A stretch of 64,000 bases of DNA from assembly GCF_032884065.1 (NCBI RefSeq), contig NC_088871.1, positions 47,007,172 to 47,071,171 of the forward strand, given 5' to 3'. The position numbers and the translations under genes were made by a program. This DNA comes from Artemia franciscana (Eukaryota; Arthropoda; Branchiopoda; Anostraca; Artemiidae). Shown here in pieces: positions 24,534 to 36,672 of the stretch (its first letter is position 1; every line of letters begins with the position of its first letter). Under the pieces are notes generated by a model. That model saw nothing but the letters and a program-made list of their open reading frames with translations. It did no database searches and had not been told where the DNA came from.

Positions 24534-25931
24534 ATGGATATTCCTGTCATTGAGGAAGCCACAGGCTCAGAACCTCTTGAAGAAGGTGGAGACCAACCAC
24601 TTGAACCACTAAGTTTGACTGAAGCAGATGACGTTGTCAAAGACACTATTGAACAACAACTAGCTGATACTTCTATCAGCTATCAAGACAGCTCACTCCC
24701 TGTTAGCTGGAAAAATGCCAAAAAGCATGTTTTTGTTTTAAGTGAAGCGGGGAAGCCAATTTATTCTCGGAATGGGGAGGAAGAGGCCCTTGTTACATTA
24801 TTTGCTGTCATGCAGGCAATTTTCTCCGTTGTTGAAGATGAAGGAGATTCTGTACAATCTTTCAAAGCAGGAAGCTGCTTAATCGTCTTTCGAAAGCAGG
24901 GACCTTTAATATTTGTTGCTGTTTCAAAAGGTGCTGAAAGTGAAGCACTATTAGCAACCCACCTGCATTATGTATACAATCAGATACTAACAGTACTTAC
25001 TTCAAACCATTTGGCTAAAATATTTAATGAAAGGCGTAATTACGATTTAAGACGACTGCTTTCAGGCTCTGAAAGACTAATCAACAGCTTATTGAATTAT
25101 ATTGAAAGTGATGCATCAGTTTTATTAAATTCGATTGTCTATTTAACTATGCCTAGTTCTGAAAGGGACACTGTTTCTAATGCTATATCCAGTACATTCC
25201 ACAAAACAAAAACGGTTGTTTTTGCTATTCTTATGGTTAATAATCGATTGGTAACTATTGTTAGGATGAATAAATATCTCCTCAAAGTGACAGATTTGCA
25301 TCTAATTTTAAATTTGATCAATTCAACAGAGAGTTTCAAGGCTGCTGAGTCATGGACCCCAATTTGCCTCCCTGATTTTGACTGCTCTGGATTCCTGCAT
25401 CTTTATGTGTCGTATTTAAAAGAAGGCTTTCCTATTTGTTTAGCTTTGATAACAACTGATCGAGATTCATTTTATAAACTTTCAGACGGCAAGTGTAGAA
25501 TTGTCGAAAAACTTGAGAAAAATAATATGATAGAAAATATTATGAAGCATTATTCTGAACCTCCTAACTTTCTGAAAGGGGTCGACTCTTCTGATGTAAT
25601 TCACTTTGTTTACAAAAATCAGAGTCTTTCACAAGCTATTATTTCAGAATATGGTTTATCTTACAGAACTGAAGAGGACAAGCAAGAAATTTTGAATAAC
25701 TATATAAGTATATATCATAATATAACAACGACCTCTAGACATCATAAACTTTTGCTGAAAGGAGATAATAAGGAAATAACAGTTGGATGGAGGACACAGT
25801 CTTTTGAATTGCTTGCTACTTTTATTCCGTTATCTACCAAAGCTCAGGTTGTCTGTGCTATTAATAACTTATTGAAGTGGATTAAGAAAGAGGAAGATAA
25901 AGTTTTTCAGTTACAAGCTCCCTCATTTTAA
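24534..25931 (+). CDS. MON1: MON1, vacuolar fusion protein (Rab7 exchange-factor subunit)
   Basis: The 465-residue frame begins at ATG 24,534 and ends at TAA before 25,932. An acidic N-terminus (residues 1-60) is followed by the hallmark block KHVFVLSEAGKPIYSR (64-79), the start of the first longin domain. Two further longin-like regions fill the middle and C-terminal half, and the end carries FELLATFIPLSTKAQVV and LLKWIKKEED, typical of MON1. In animals and yeast, MON1 pairs with CCZ1 to load Rab7 with GTP on endosomes during the Rab5-to-Rab7 switch. Animal MON1 proteins are usually somewhat longer, with a longer acidic N-terminus, so this copy is compact but has the complete domain set. The whole coding region sits in one exon, which is unusual for an animal MON1. 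No frameshift or internal stop is present. Codon use is AT-rich like its surroundings. Confidence 0.93.
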   Translation: MDIPVIEEATGSEPLEEGGDQPLEPLSLTEADDVVKDTIEQQLADTSISYQDSSLPVSWKNAKKHVFVLSEAGKPIYSRNGEEEALVTLFAVMQAIFSVVEDEGDSVQSFKAGSCLIVFRKQGPLIFVAVSKGAESEALLATHLHYVYNQILTVLTSNHLAKIFNERRNYDLRRLLSGSERLINSLLNYIESDASVLLNSIVYLTMPSSERDTVSNAISSTFHKTKTVVFAILMVNNRLVTIVRMNKYLLKVTDLHLILNLINSTESFKAAESWTPICLPDFDCSGFLHLYVSYLKEGFPICLALITTDRDSFYKLSDGKCRIVEKLEKNNMIENIMKHYSEPPNFLKGVDSSDVIHFVYKNQSLSQAIISEYGLSYRTEEDKQEILNNYISIYHNITTTSRHHKLLLKGDNKEITVGWRTQSFELLATFIPLSTKAQVVCAINNLLKWIKKEEDKVFQLQAPSF

Positions 25932-26016
25932 AACGGTTTCCGATTTCAGTGACTATATAAGTTGATATCAAATAATCATTTATAAATTTGTAAAATCAGT
26001 AGATTATTCTTCCCTG

Positions 26017-26028
26017 AATAAAAATAAA
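26017..26028 (+). terminator. MON1 polyadenylation signals
   Basis: Two overlapping-style AATAAA hexamers occur at 26,017-26,022 and 26,023-26,028, about 90 bases after the stop codon, followed by a T-rich stretch. They place the likely mRNA end near 26,040-26,060. Confidence 0.6.
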
Positions 26029-26131
26029 ATTTATTCTTTACTTGGATGCATAAAAAATATATACAATTAGAAGTAAGTAATTGTTTATTTTAATATCAAT
26101 TAATAACAATAAACTTAACATAAATACATCC

Positions 26132-26157
26132 CCTCCAAATGCCACGGCATTTGGAGG
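26132..26157. repeat. Perfect 12-bp hairpin
   Basis: CCTCCAAATGCC (26,132-26,143) and GGCATTTGGAGG (26,146-26,157) are perfect complements around a 2-nt spacer. It lies about 105 bases past the MON1 poly(A) signals, so it is probably outside the mRNA. Its role is unknown. Confidence 0.6.
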
Positions 26158-26284
26158 AGGGATAACCAAATAAATCCATAAAAAATAATAATAATAATTA
26201 ACACTAACCTCAAAAGGGGTTGTTAAACTTCAGACAGCTTTGTAGGGTCAATAAGAGTTGTGAAAAATCGAAGGACAGGTATTA

Positions 26285-26651
26285 TTTCGGAGCACCCTTG
26301 TCTTAAGAAAATTAGCATACTTTTGGACCCTAGTCTTGTATATTAGTCTTATTTTCCTCACACTTTCAGCCCTTGGGTGCGGTAATTTGAAAGGTGTTAC
26401 GTGACATTTTTTGTTAACCTAGATTTATAGCCCACCTCATCAAGCCTATCACGCTTTATAGAAGTGATCATTGCTTCAAAGCACCCTTGCCTCTAGAAAA
26501 AATGCACATTTTTGGATCCAAGTCTGGCCAATTAGCATTACTTGCCTCACTCTCTCGGCCCTTGTAAGCAGCATTTCTACAGGCGTTCCGTGACATTTTT
26601 GTTAACCTTAGATTTATAGCCCATCTCCTCATACTTGTCATACTATATAGA
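26285..26651. repeat. Direct duplication of a 185-bp block
   Basis: The block near 26,285-26,465 recurs at 26,474-26,651 with moderate divergence. Both share AGCACCCTTG, TTTTTGGAYCC.AGTCT, CCTCACWCT, CGGCCCTT, GTTNCGTGACATTTTT, GTTAACCT and AGATTTATAGCCCA. It is non-coding and is probably a decayed retroelement untranslated region, judging by the RTE-like fragment that follows. Confidence 0.6.
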
Positions 26652-26747
26652 ATTTATCCAGATTCTATTCTTGTAAATCCTTTACCTGTCAAGATCCATA
26701 GTGATTTCCATTTGTTTGGTCTTATACTTTAAGCTTTGCTTAGGTTT

Positions 26748-26805
26748 TTAAACTTAACGTGGTCGTTGATGCTACTGCTAGCATAAACAACCACGTTAAG
26801 TTTAA
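26748..26805. repeat. Perfect 16-bp inverted repeat
   Basis: TTAAACTTAACGTGGT (26,748-26,763) pairs exactly with ACCACGTTAAGTTTAA (26,790-26,805) around a 26-nt loop that itself contains GCTAGC. It borders the LINE fragment on its right, so it may mark an insertion or rearrangement boundary. Confidence 0.6.
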
Positions 26806-26809
26806 GAAC

Positions 26810-27110
26810 TTAAAAAAAAAGTTTAAAAGTGAGGTGGCACCAAGCCACCTGAGGCCAGCACAGCTACGCACGCTCCTCCTCACACACTCCCAAGAAGTTC
26901 AAGTTTCCTTTAGATCGTTTCTTACAACCCTTTCCACCGTTTAGGGATGAACTGCTTTTTATTTCGCCCTTGATGGATTGGCGAAAAAGATGATCCTTGG
27001 CAATCTGTCATCCTTCAACTGCGAAATGCGTCCTAGCCATCTCAATCTATCTTGCACTGCAGCCCTAGAAATCAGGATAGAACCACATTTTTGTACAGCT
27101 TACTGTTTGA
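26810..27110 (-). pseudogene. RTE-like LINE 3' fragment
   Basis: Read on the minus strand, this corresponds piece by piece to the C-terminal end of the element at 22,441-23,205: GATTGCCAAGGATCATCTTT, CAATCCATCAAGGGCGAAAT and GGCCTCAGGTGGCTTGGTGC at the end. Its frames are broken. Confidence 0.6.
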
Positions 27111-29233
27111 CAAACGATCAATCAAGCGGATGTCCAAAACTATCCGTAGACAATTCCTTTGAAAAACATCAAGCAAATCCTCCCTCGTTTTCCGAAGCGC
27201 CCGTTAAAACCATACTTGACCACTTTGCTCAATCTAGCTTATATTCTAATCATGGCTCGCACACTTATTTTCCTATTCTTCGAAACTCGATGTACATTTT
27301 CAGTTTTTTAGTCTTATGCATTGTGGATGACATTACAGCTTTGGAATTACTGCAGATCACTTGTATTTGACGTTTTTTAAATTATTTAGTTAAACACTAT
27401 ATTGACACGATATAAGCACTTTTTTTATTATTAAATATGGTGAAAGCTGAGTTTTAAAAGTTGGTATATCCTTTTCAGGTTTTACTACCTGTAAACAGGA
27501 TCGTCAAGAAGATAAATATGCCGATATACCTCCCGATCATGTTTTCTTCTTTAATCCTCAAAGTTAACTCTTGTTCCAGAAAGTTTTTTAATCTCAAGTC
27601 AATGAAATAAGTGGTTGAAAATTTGGGGATAAATATTCTTGGTGTACCAAACATCCCTTCCGCAACGACCAAAAATCAGGATTAAGAAGAATTTAGAAAC
27701 TCTTGGAACTATAAAAGTAACCATAGTGGTCTGACCCAGGGTAGAAGCAGAAGCAGCAATTCGCAGAGTTTGCTTTAGCTGCAAAGGCACAGCTCCAATT
27801 CCTTTCCTTTAATCCTAAAGGTTCACTTAAATTCTAGATTCGTGGATCGTGGTCTGCTGTAAAACTGTTGCATGATGCTAAATAAAGCCTTTGAAAAATA
27901 AAATCCTATTATGAGAGGGGGCAGATTTTTTTTCATATGTAGAGAGCTGTGGTGTTTTTTGCAGGAATGAATTTGGCAGGTATTGAGTCTTGAAAGAGAG
28001 GTATGTAGTCAGACATTACAATTGTTTCAAATATAAGCTCGAGGTTTTTAGACCCTCAGAGTCCTAATTTTAAGGGGAGGGGTTCGAAACGCTAAAAAAC
28101 GTTGCTCTGTTGATATTTACTGCATTACTATTTTAGGTTACAATTGTCCAATTACAGTCCATACTAATACTACTGAAAACTCCCAAAAGGGAGTCTTGAT
28201 AGCGACAAATGCGTCAAACGAACCCGCTTTCATTGTTGATACCAAATTTATGGATGTTCATTAATTTTAAATATATCCATCAAAATTTATTAGGATTAGC
28301 AAATTCGCCTAATTTTAGAAAAAGGAGGAATCACATTTGGTTTTGTTTCCTCTAGGAATTTTTCTATCAAATTTTGCCTGTTTCAAAACTTACAAGCAGA
28401 AGTCTCGATGTCTGAAAAATTCCGTGTTTTATGCAAACCACTATCTCAATGCTGTGATGCCAATGTTTCTGGACAGTCATTTCTACAGGACAAATGTTGA
28501 GGTGACATGGCAACATTAGTATGTCAAATAAAAAGTAATAGAGTCGGAGATCATTTAATTTCACTGACTCCAGGTCCTTAAATTCTGACTCTTAAAGCCC
28601 CCCCCCCAACGATTCTACTCCTTTAGCAGTTTATTAGGACCGACTTTGACTATGCGGTTCCGCTTACAACTTCCCTGAGTGATTTGGTGTCAAGTAAAAT
28701 CGTAATATTTTCTACTTCATAACACGTTATCTTCTGAATTTTGTTAACCATCTACAAGGGTCAGTGTTGCCAGCACTGTGAGACACTCAGCCAAGCTGAA
28801 TTCTCTTGCTAATTTTAACGCTATTCAAATCACAGTAAATTTTGAAGTTATGATCGTAGCTTCAAGGGTTTAGCAAACATATCGACAAAATTGCCATAGT
28901 TATTCTTTCCTTGGCTATACAAAAGTAAAGCAAACAGTAGGCTAAACTCGGGAAATTATCACTATGGTTTTGAAGTTAAAGAAATTTAGCTTAACTTCTG
29001 GTTAATGGCAAATTTTTATAGAATAAATACTTCTATACATACACTTTACTTCATTATTGATTTCCTAGGTGAAATCGATCAAGTGCCGTGTCAGCAAAAA
29101 CAAATATCCGGTCTCCAAGTTGAACTTTTTCTGAAAAAGCCATTTCTTATGAGCCTAATTTGCATTCTTTGATTTGTTGTTTTTAATTATTCCTTTTTGA
29201 GCAAATAAACCCTTTTTTTAAAATAAATTTCCT
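27111..29233. other. No recognised gene
   Basis: Short frames only. The minus-strand frame at 27,599-27,790 and the plus-strand frame at 28,337-28,519 have no family resemblance that I can see. C and G runs near 28,600 are typical of the MITE pieces elsewhere. Confidence 0.4.
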
Positions 29234-29454
29234 TCAATAGTTTGCTTCTTCCAAACTTCTTCTGGAATTTCTTGCTTCTTCCGAACTTTTTCTGGTAGAT
29301 CCGGTCTTCACCGGCCTTTTTAGGCGTAAAAGGCTAATTGGGCGCATTAGAAGTGGCCTTTTACGGTCCAGTTCGGCGATCCGAGATCTGTTTTCACTGA
29401 CGTGGTCATTAACCAATTTTGCCCGAAAAAGACAAAGAAGACAGGGCTTATATA
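29234..29454 (-). other. TATA-box plus short Arg-rich frame, possible promoter and first exon
   Basis: On the minus strand a TATATAAG box (plus-strand 29,446-29,454) is followed about 35-40 bases downstream by an open frame that runs to a stop at 29,234. It reads NDHVSENRSRIAELDRKR and ends RKSSEEARNSRRSLEEANY. The local GC content is higher than its surroundings. The last part shows an internal near-repeat (SSEEARN / SLEEAN). I do not recognise a family; it could be the start of a mobile-element gene or a real first exon. Evidence is limited to the arrangement. Confidence 0.3.
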
Positions 29455-32400
29455 CGCTCGAATTGCAATTTGGTAGCTAGGTTTTACGCCACCCGTTCCC
29501 ATGCAGACGAATTTTGCGACCGCTTCTGTTTGGGATCAGTGTTGACAAATTGTCAGCCAGCTAAATTTAGTCTGAAACGAATATAAGCTTTCTGTTCGAA
29601 GGGCCAACCATTAAGTTAGCAACCGATAGAATTCATTATTGTAAATATTTCTTAGGCAGGTATTCACATGAGTTTCGTAATTACCGAAATTTTTTCTAGG
29701 AAGATACAAAATAATTTCACTTTAAATCGCGTATGCCAGCCGGAGTTTCGGTTGCGACGTCGCTTAATCGTTTGACATAATTTGACGTCTTTGTCAGAAC
29801 TTAACTTTATAGTGTGTTGATAAACTATGTCAACTCTGTTCAATTATGTGTTAATTCCAGTCCGGTAATTATGCCTAGATGTGTGCAAACGGCGAGTGTG
29901 ATACCACATGTACTTTAAGTTGTGTTTTCTTTATAGTCTAGGCTTCGTCAACTTCTTTTTGTGGATTTTACGTCAAAGGCGCTATCATAATTTGTTTGTG
30001 TCATACCCCGACCATGGCTCATGCCTGAGCCATGGAATAGTCATACCTATTGAAAAAACACGATATTGTATCTGTATATTATGTATGTGTTGTATTGAAT
30101 ATATTATTGGCGCTTTAGTCATGCGTAATTTTGGTTTTATTCAAAACTTTGATTGTAACATAGCCCAGGGAAGTTCTTTTAATATTTCCTTTGCAAGTGC
30201 ATTTTGGCAGTTTTTTTTCGAAATTTAAATGATGTCCGCCAATATATTATGTTCTTTTCTGGAACTCCTGTAAATTTATTAGCTAACTCTTATTCTGTAA
30301 AAATATTTCTTGTCTTTAGTAGTTTCTATTCGCTTTGTGTGCTGGTATTCTCCTTGTTTTAAGTTTTGACTTCGTTCTTTAACATTTATTGATTTTTTAT
30401 TTATTTAAAAGTAAAAGGAACTAGCTTTGTGGTCTCTTCTACAGTTGTAATAATAAAAAAGAATTAAAATCTCTTGTTGTTTAGTATTTTGACATGAAAA
30501 CAATTAATTACAATTTGACTTCTGGAGCATGCTCAAACTCTTTGAATTTCAAAATACTGATGATTCTTATCCAGCCTACCTTAGAAACTACCCATAGCAT
30601 GCACTTGGTGATAGCAATGCTGTTTCAAAATTTTCATTAACTCTGACTACAAAAAAAGGGAAAAAGCAGGGTATATCTTGACTAAAGGATAAAATAAAAC
30701 TAGTCCAGCCAAGTAAGTAGCTTTGAAGATAAAGTTCCTGAAGTCGCAACTATCTATCATAGTATCATAGCAACTATCATAGTCTATCAACAACTATCTT
30801 TCAACTATCTATCTATAGTACGCGTAAAACAGTCTCGTATACACGGACGGGACTTCAGGTTCAGCCAAATCCCCCCCCCCATAAAGCACCTATTTTTTGT
30901 CATTCTTTTAAGTGTATACCCCTCTTCCAGGCAAACTAAACTTTTGCGTATGTGCCTACTTTTAATACTTGACTAAATGAGAAGTTAACTCCTAACAATA
31001 GAAAAATTCTGAACAATATTCTAAACCAAATGGATTTAGCGTATTATAGTTTTAAAAGGTAATGAAGTGGTAATTACATTTTATTTCCATTTTCTAATGA
31101 AGCTGTCCCTCAGACTTTCTTACGGGTGCTTGAGATAAGGCACAGGCTCTTCAGCCTAACTTGGCACAAACAATATGCTGTCGCTGAATTCTGCCACTCT
31201 TTCCCGTCTTCTGTTTGGGGGCGAATGATACCCAACCATGCTTTGTCCCATTTGAGTCAGTGCTTTCAAAATGCACTTTAAGACTCGAGGTGTTTTTTCA
31301 TTGTGGAATGCCATGATTTATTTTGACTTCCTTGCTATTTCTTCCTCTAGGAAGACGGCTTAAACTCGAGACACTGCTGGGTAAGATGCTCGCTCGGGCA
31401 CCCCATGGTGTGCCCAAATCATCTGAGTTTTCTGCTCTTGAGTACAGAGGATAATGAAAGCTTCTGATTGGAAATCTGCATTTGCATTGTTTATTTTTTG
31501 GCTAAGTTTTAGGCGCCAAATCTAACATCTAGATGCTTCCGGTCGAAGACCTGGAGTGATCGTTCTGCTATTTGATTAGAGACTTGATCCCATCCCATCA
31601 CTGAAGGTTCGATCTTCTCACGGAGACGAATAGTCGATTTAGACAAGAGAGGGAGGTCAAAGTGGTCAGATTGTCCCGTATGTATCTTACATAGCCAGGT
31701 ATTTTATAGAGAGTGGCCCATAGTCTGTATGTTCAGTTGACCTCTTAAACGTAACTAACCTCGGTTGATATTTACATCAAGATTAAATGATCTTCCGAGG
31801 ATCGCATCTCAATTTATTCGCTCTTCGATAAAATGTGGCATAAACTAAAAAAAAACAAATTAAAAGGTTTATTCTTAAGACGCTTTTTAGGATTGCCACC
31901 AATTCAAAAAAAATGCCAAGTGGGGGGGGGAGTATTTTATCTAAATTAAGCTACAAAAAAGGTATCCTTCAAAATAGGGGATTTTTTTTTTATTGAAGAT
32001 GGTAAAGAAGACACTTTCCGATATCTAGAGGGGATAATTGCTGCCCCTCTGTATAAGCCCATAGAAAGACTCAAATTTCTAACCAGCAGACGCGGACAAA
32101 CCTTAATGACCGGTTATGTCAGGAGATCAAAATTCAGCCTTATTTTACTACTTTTATACCACAGTGGCAAAATAGTACTCAAATACCAAAAATATGCTGA
32201 ACAATGAGCTATGCTGGATAAAAATCAGAAGCAAATTAGACAGAAATAAAACAGAATGGTTGCTGTACATTCGGTTCAGTTTCACTAGGGCTTTACGAAT
32301 TATTTACTTCTGTTTCCAACGGAATTGAAATAGCGAAACTGGGTCTAAGGATCATGATCCAAAACTATAGGGACCCAGGAATATACAGTATACTTGTCTA

Positions 32401-32500
32401 TAAGCGTCATCTATGTTTTTGCCCATTCTTTATGAAATAAAGTAACCTTGTCTGACGTTAAATTACACCACATCTTCAAACTAATAAGTGCGTCGACATC
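29455..32500. other. No recognised gene
   Basis: The frame at 29,908-30,228 (106 codons) is hydrophobic with no known motif. The stretch 31,100-31,650 is less AT-rich, and on the minus strand gives interrupted coding-like readings such as MIWAHHGVPERASYPAVS and LKALTQMGQSMVGYHSPP, perhaps a decayed retroelement or cellular gene; I cannot assign it. A simple CTATCAAC-type repeat sits at 30,750-30,810. Confidence 0.35.
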
Positions 32501-32685
32501 AGACCGTATCCAGAGGGGTTAAGGCGTTTGACCCCCCCCCAATGTTTGTCCGATTCGTAAAAACGTAACGAAAATGAATATAAACAAATTTCTGATGAAT
32601 TTTTAAGTTCCCCCCCCCCAAAAAAAAACAACATTTTGTACACCCCATTCCCCTACCTCCCGAAAAAAGTCCTGGATACGACCCT
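32501..32685. repeat. MITE-like element, family A, best copy
   Basis: The left end AGACCGTATCCAGAGGGG and the right end AGTCCTGGATACGACCCT are inverted relative to each other and bound a 185-bp element. Inside are a C run, GTTTGTCCGATTCGTAAAAA, AATGAATATAAACAAATTT, a second C run with an A run, and CATTTTGTACACCCC. It is non-coding. This copy defines the family whose other members are at 7,420, 7,600, 9,085 and 37,727. Confidence 0.7.
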
Positions 32686-33180
32686 ATGTTTACATTTGGT
32701 GATTTCTGGGACCGGAAACAAAAGTTAAACATAATACTTAATTTATTACTGTTAACTGCACAAAACATAAAAACACACGACAAGATAAAAGCAACTAAAG
32801 GATGCTTTACTAGTAAATGCTACATTTCAAAACTAAAAATATTCTACACCATGACAACTTATTGCTTAGTTAAAAAAGGAAGCCCCATTATATCCTACAC
32901 ACACAAAGGTAAATTGTATAAGATAAAAAAAGAACACAGCAATTTATTAATGATAACATTGAACAGCGTTAACACAGTAGCCTTAAGGAAAACCAACAGT
33001 CATATTTATCTGACTTTGCGGCGAGTGTGTTTTCAAATAGAAAACATTTTTAGTATGTTAAATAAAACGGGCAAAAGTAACAAAATGGTGGGTGACGAAG
33101 AGATAGGGAGTATGCAAAAGACATGTCAGCATGCAGCAACGAGATCCCTCCTCTCTGAAAAAGTGTCCAAAGGAAACTAG
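32686..33180 (+). CDS. Uncertain 164-codon open frame
   Basis: This is the longest open frame between MON1 and the Penelope region. Its first codons lie inside the end of the MITE at 32,501-32,685. The product is basic (Lys-rich) with no motif, signal or repeat I recognise. AT-rich DNA can give a frame of this length by chance, so I consider a real gene unlikely but not excluded. Confidence 0.15.
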   Translation: MFTFGDFWDRKQKLNIILNLLLLTAQNIKTHDKIKATKGCFTSKCYISKLKIFYTMTTYCLVKKGSPIISYTHKGKLYKIKKEHSNLLMITLNSVNTVALRKTNSHIYLTLRRVCFQIENIFSMLNKTGKSNKMVGDEEIGSMQKTCQHAATRSLLSEKVSKGN

Positions 33181-34103
33181 CATTGAGCTCTAAGAGCCTC
33201 ATTTGAGACGCTATAATCCCCCCACCTCTTCTTCCAGGAGAACCGGTGTCCTCTAAGGCCATAGAATATTATCGTTCGAAACCAAAATTTTATCATATTT
33301 GATCTAAAGCCAATATTCTGGCTCTGTTTTTAGTTTTTGTCTTGTACTGAAATATTCATCTCAGATTATACTAATCAATACAATGAAGATTTTACCTCTA
33401 ATGAGATCATTTAACATGTTCCTCTAAAAAATATAACGGAATCGAAAAATTTCCACGCCATGAAAATTCCCCTTGATCGGTAATTTAATGTTATGAAGTT
33501 CCGTATATTATTGCTAGGGGATGTGATTGGAATCCCCCTCCCACTCTTCAGGCTCTATTGTTGTAAAAGTGTTTCCTAAATATCACAGAAAATCTAGTAT
33601 TTTTGATTATAGTTTTTTGAAAAATTGCAAGTTTAGAATGCTTATTTGAGTATTTGTTATGACTTTAATAGCATTTTTTCCCTCTTTTTATCGACATGTT
33701 CAAAAAAAGTGACAACCCCTCCCCCAGGGCTCCCCCCTTCCAGAATGAATTTCTGGGACACACTCCTGGTTGTTAGTAATATTTTTCCAATTTCACTTAT
33801 CTCCATCATTTCGTTTGTATAAAAAGATTAAAGAGCCCAGAATCTCGAGGTGTTAGGTTGACACTACGTTGCGCAGAAATTCGTAGTCTGAGGCAGGTAC
33901 TAGTATTTGTGAGTATACAGGAGATTGTTCCAGGTATATTATCACCACAAGATCTCTGCAAACGAAGTAAACTTCACTTAAAATTTTTTCACACTAGATT
34001 TTTCAAAATCTATTTTTTTCAAACTTCAAATGAAGTTTTTTCAAACTAGATTTTTTCAAAATCTAGTTTTGAATGGCACTTTTTTGAATACTACAAGATC
34101 CCT

Positions 34104-34183
<80 letters not shown>

Positions 34184-36124
34184 TACATATAATTTCACTT
34201 CAGATTTTTCAGATCATGGTTGCAGTCTTATATTCTTATAATGGCTCCTAATTCGACTGTTTTGCTGAAATGAATAGAGCATTAAAAACCAGTTTCGGAG
34301 TTTACATTTTAGGAAATATATACGAGCTTGACATTTTTGGCTAAGAAAAGCCAAGTAAAACAGAAAATAATAATAATAAGAATCCAATATGTGTTATTAT
34401 ATAGTTGTTCCAATATGCATATTGCCTAATCCAAGATTGTGCTAACATTTCTTTTTAACTAGAAGTTAAGCATAGAATTTGACTCGGAAGACGAGTTTTG
34501 TGATCTGATAAATTTTGGCAACTGTTTCAATAAGGCTTTTATACAGTATGTCTTACTCAGAGAAGTGATCACGATATAATGGATCATTAAATTGGTCTTC
34601 TCGAGTTAAACTGTACATTCAACTCACAATTTTATAAATTCAAGTTAGCACAGTTGAATATTTCATAATAATCTAAGCACTGCCAGGGACGGCGATTTGG
34701 GAAGGGGGACATTTTGATTAAAGAATCGACAAAATCCTTGCCCCCTCTCCTATACTGTGGTGAATTGGCGCTACTGAACGCAACTCTGACTTTCAATACT
34801 TACCAAAATTTCAAACGAGATTCTCTTTTTCATATACTTGTTTATTATAACACAACTTGAGCGTTTTGCACTCCCCCATAACGCAGAGTCCTGTCTCCAA
34901 AGAATAGCATTGGGTAGAAAATAAGGAAAACAAATTACTTCATCTTTATCAGAATTTTGCTATTTAGAGTGCTTAAATATAAAAGCCCTCTATTTAGAGG
35001 GCTTAATATATAAATTTGCTGTTCCAATGTTTATAACTGTATGTTAATGTTAACGCAAAGGACTCATTTTTATGAAAAGAAAAAAATGGATTTAGGGCTT
35101 TTTAATGTCATAAAATGTACTTTTTAAACTGACTAGGGAAACACCGCAAAAAGTACCTTCTTAAGATACAGAATCTTTAAAATTCTTGTCCAGTAACGGA
35201 AATCTGATAAGAGGGGAACTCAAGTCGGTTGCTGAGATAGGTCTACTTCGGCTTTCAATAGGGTCGAAAAAACACCTTCGCAAAAAGGGTAAAATAGGGG
35301 TATAGGACTGTAACAACGAGCAAAGGTTGCTACTTTAATGCCTCCCATTGTGGGGATATTAATTCTAATTGTGAATAATCTTTTTTAAGTTTTTGTAATC
35401 GGAAATGACCTCAAACAGGAGTTAATGCTAATATAATTAATACAACTCATTATTGTGTCGGATTCAGGACTTTCTAATGACACAAGAAGTGATAACAATT
35501 AATTCGGAAGGGCTTCAAAAGTATAAAAACAAAACTACAACAAAAAAAATAAATAAAAAACGCTTGAATTAATTGAACTTTTAGGGCAGTGTGCTAGGAT
35601 CTGCTTTTAAATAAATCAAAAACCATCATATAGTACAATTATACAATAATAACAAAAAGCGTTGTGATAATTATTATTTAGGATACTAAGTTATTTATAT
35701 TGTTTTGATTATTACCAATAAAGTGGTTTTCCTACCAGCTTAAAATGCACAAAAATAAGACTAAAAGAAGAAGAAAAAAGACACGATAGATATCAAACTC
35801 TTTTATCATTCTCTATTTGCTGTAGTTGTTTTGAAAAATTATCTAGTTGCGGAATGAAAGTCATTTTTTTTTCTAAATTCCATTAACTGCTCTAAGCACC
35901 GTTCCAATGCATGTCAAGGAATACTTTCATGCCAAAACGTGTATGTCTGCCTACCTACTTGCTTAGACACAGAAATCTAGCCAGTTATACATGTCAAGAC
36001 CACTATTAAACACATATAGTAGATATGTTTGTATGTATATGTATGTAGTTTATATGTTTGTATGTAGAGTAGAGAAGACTGCCACCTTCTGCCAACAAAC
36101 CTTTTTGGGGCTTTCTTAGCAGGT
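33181..36124. other. No recognised gene; palindromes and (TA)n tract
   Basis: A near-perfect hairpin TCAAACTAGATTTT/CAAAATCTAGTTTTGA lies at 34,041-34,072, and a related sequence just before it (33,990-34,020) is partly the same repeat. A (TA)n tract runs 34,106-34,179. A perfect 10-bp hairpin AAGCCCTCTA/TAGAGGGCTT sits at 34,983-35,004. Nothing coding was recognised. Confidence 0.6.
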
Positions 36125-36390
36125 GCTGCAGTGTTTTTTGTAAAAATTTTAAAATAAAAATTATCTTATTTTTTAATTAAATTATTTTTTTTTATTGTAA
36201 TAAAAAATTTGATTTAATTTAAATTATTTTAAATAATTTTTTAATTTAATTAAAAGCTAAAAAATAAAATTTAGCTTATTTTTTAATTAGATTATTTTTT
36301 AATTTTAATTTAAAATTTAATTTAATTTTAATTATTTGAATTGATTTTTTTAATTTTAATTAAAATTAAAAAAATTTTATCTTATCTTAG
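36125..36390. repeat. AT-only low-complexity tract
   Basis: About 265 bases are almost entirely A and T, arranged as diverged TTTTTTAATTAAATTA and AATTTTAATTTAAAATT units that are partly self-complementary. It is likely a decayed simple repeat. Confidence 0.7.
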
Positions 36391-36461
36391 TGGTAAAAAA
36401 GCTTCCTGATAGGTAGGATTATGAAATTTTAGACACAGAGTTCTAGACTCTAGAACTGGTA

Positions 36462-36647
36462 GTGGCGTCAACTGGGGGAAGAATACGTACCCTTCAGATC
36501 CCCGCTGATTTTGAAAATACCTTTTTTGGGGGTGATTTCATAAAAAAAAAGCATTTTTGGTGTTTTCATTGAAACAAATGCCCCCCCCTCCGATTTTGAA
36601 AATACGTTTTGCCTCCTAAATTTTCGCGAATTGGCACCACCGGAAGT
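36462..36647. repeat. MITE-like element, family B, second copy
   Basis: The ends AGTGGCGTCAACTGGGGG and AATTGGCACCACCGG are imperfect inverted repeats, matching the ends at 2,531-2,741. The interior has GATTTTGAAAATACCTTTTT twice. It is non-coding. Confidence 0.55.
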
Positions 36648-36672
36648 GGATGGTTAGCCGTAATTGTTGCAG

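Noticed and set aside
25139-25339. Antisense frame within MON1
   Set aside because: Shadow of the MON1 coding sequence on the other strand.
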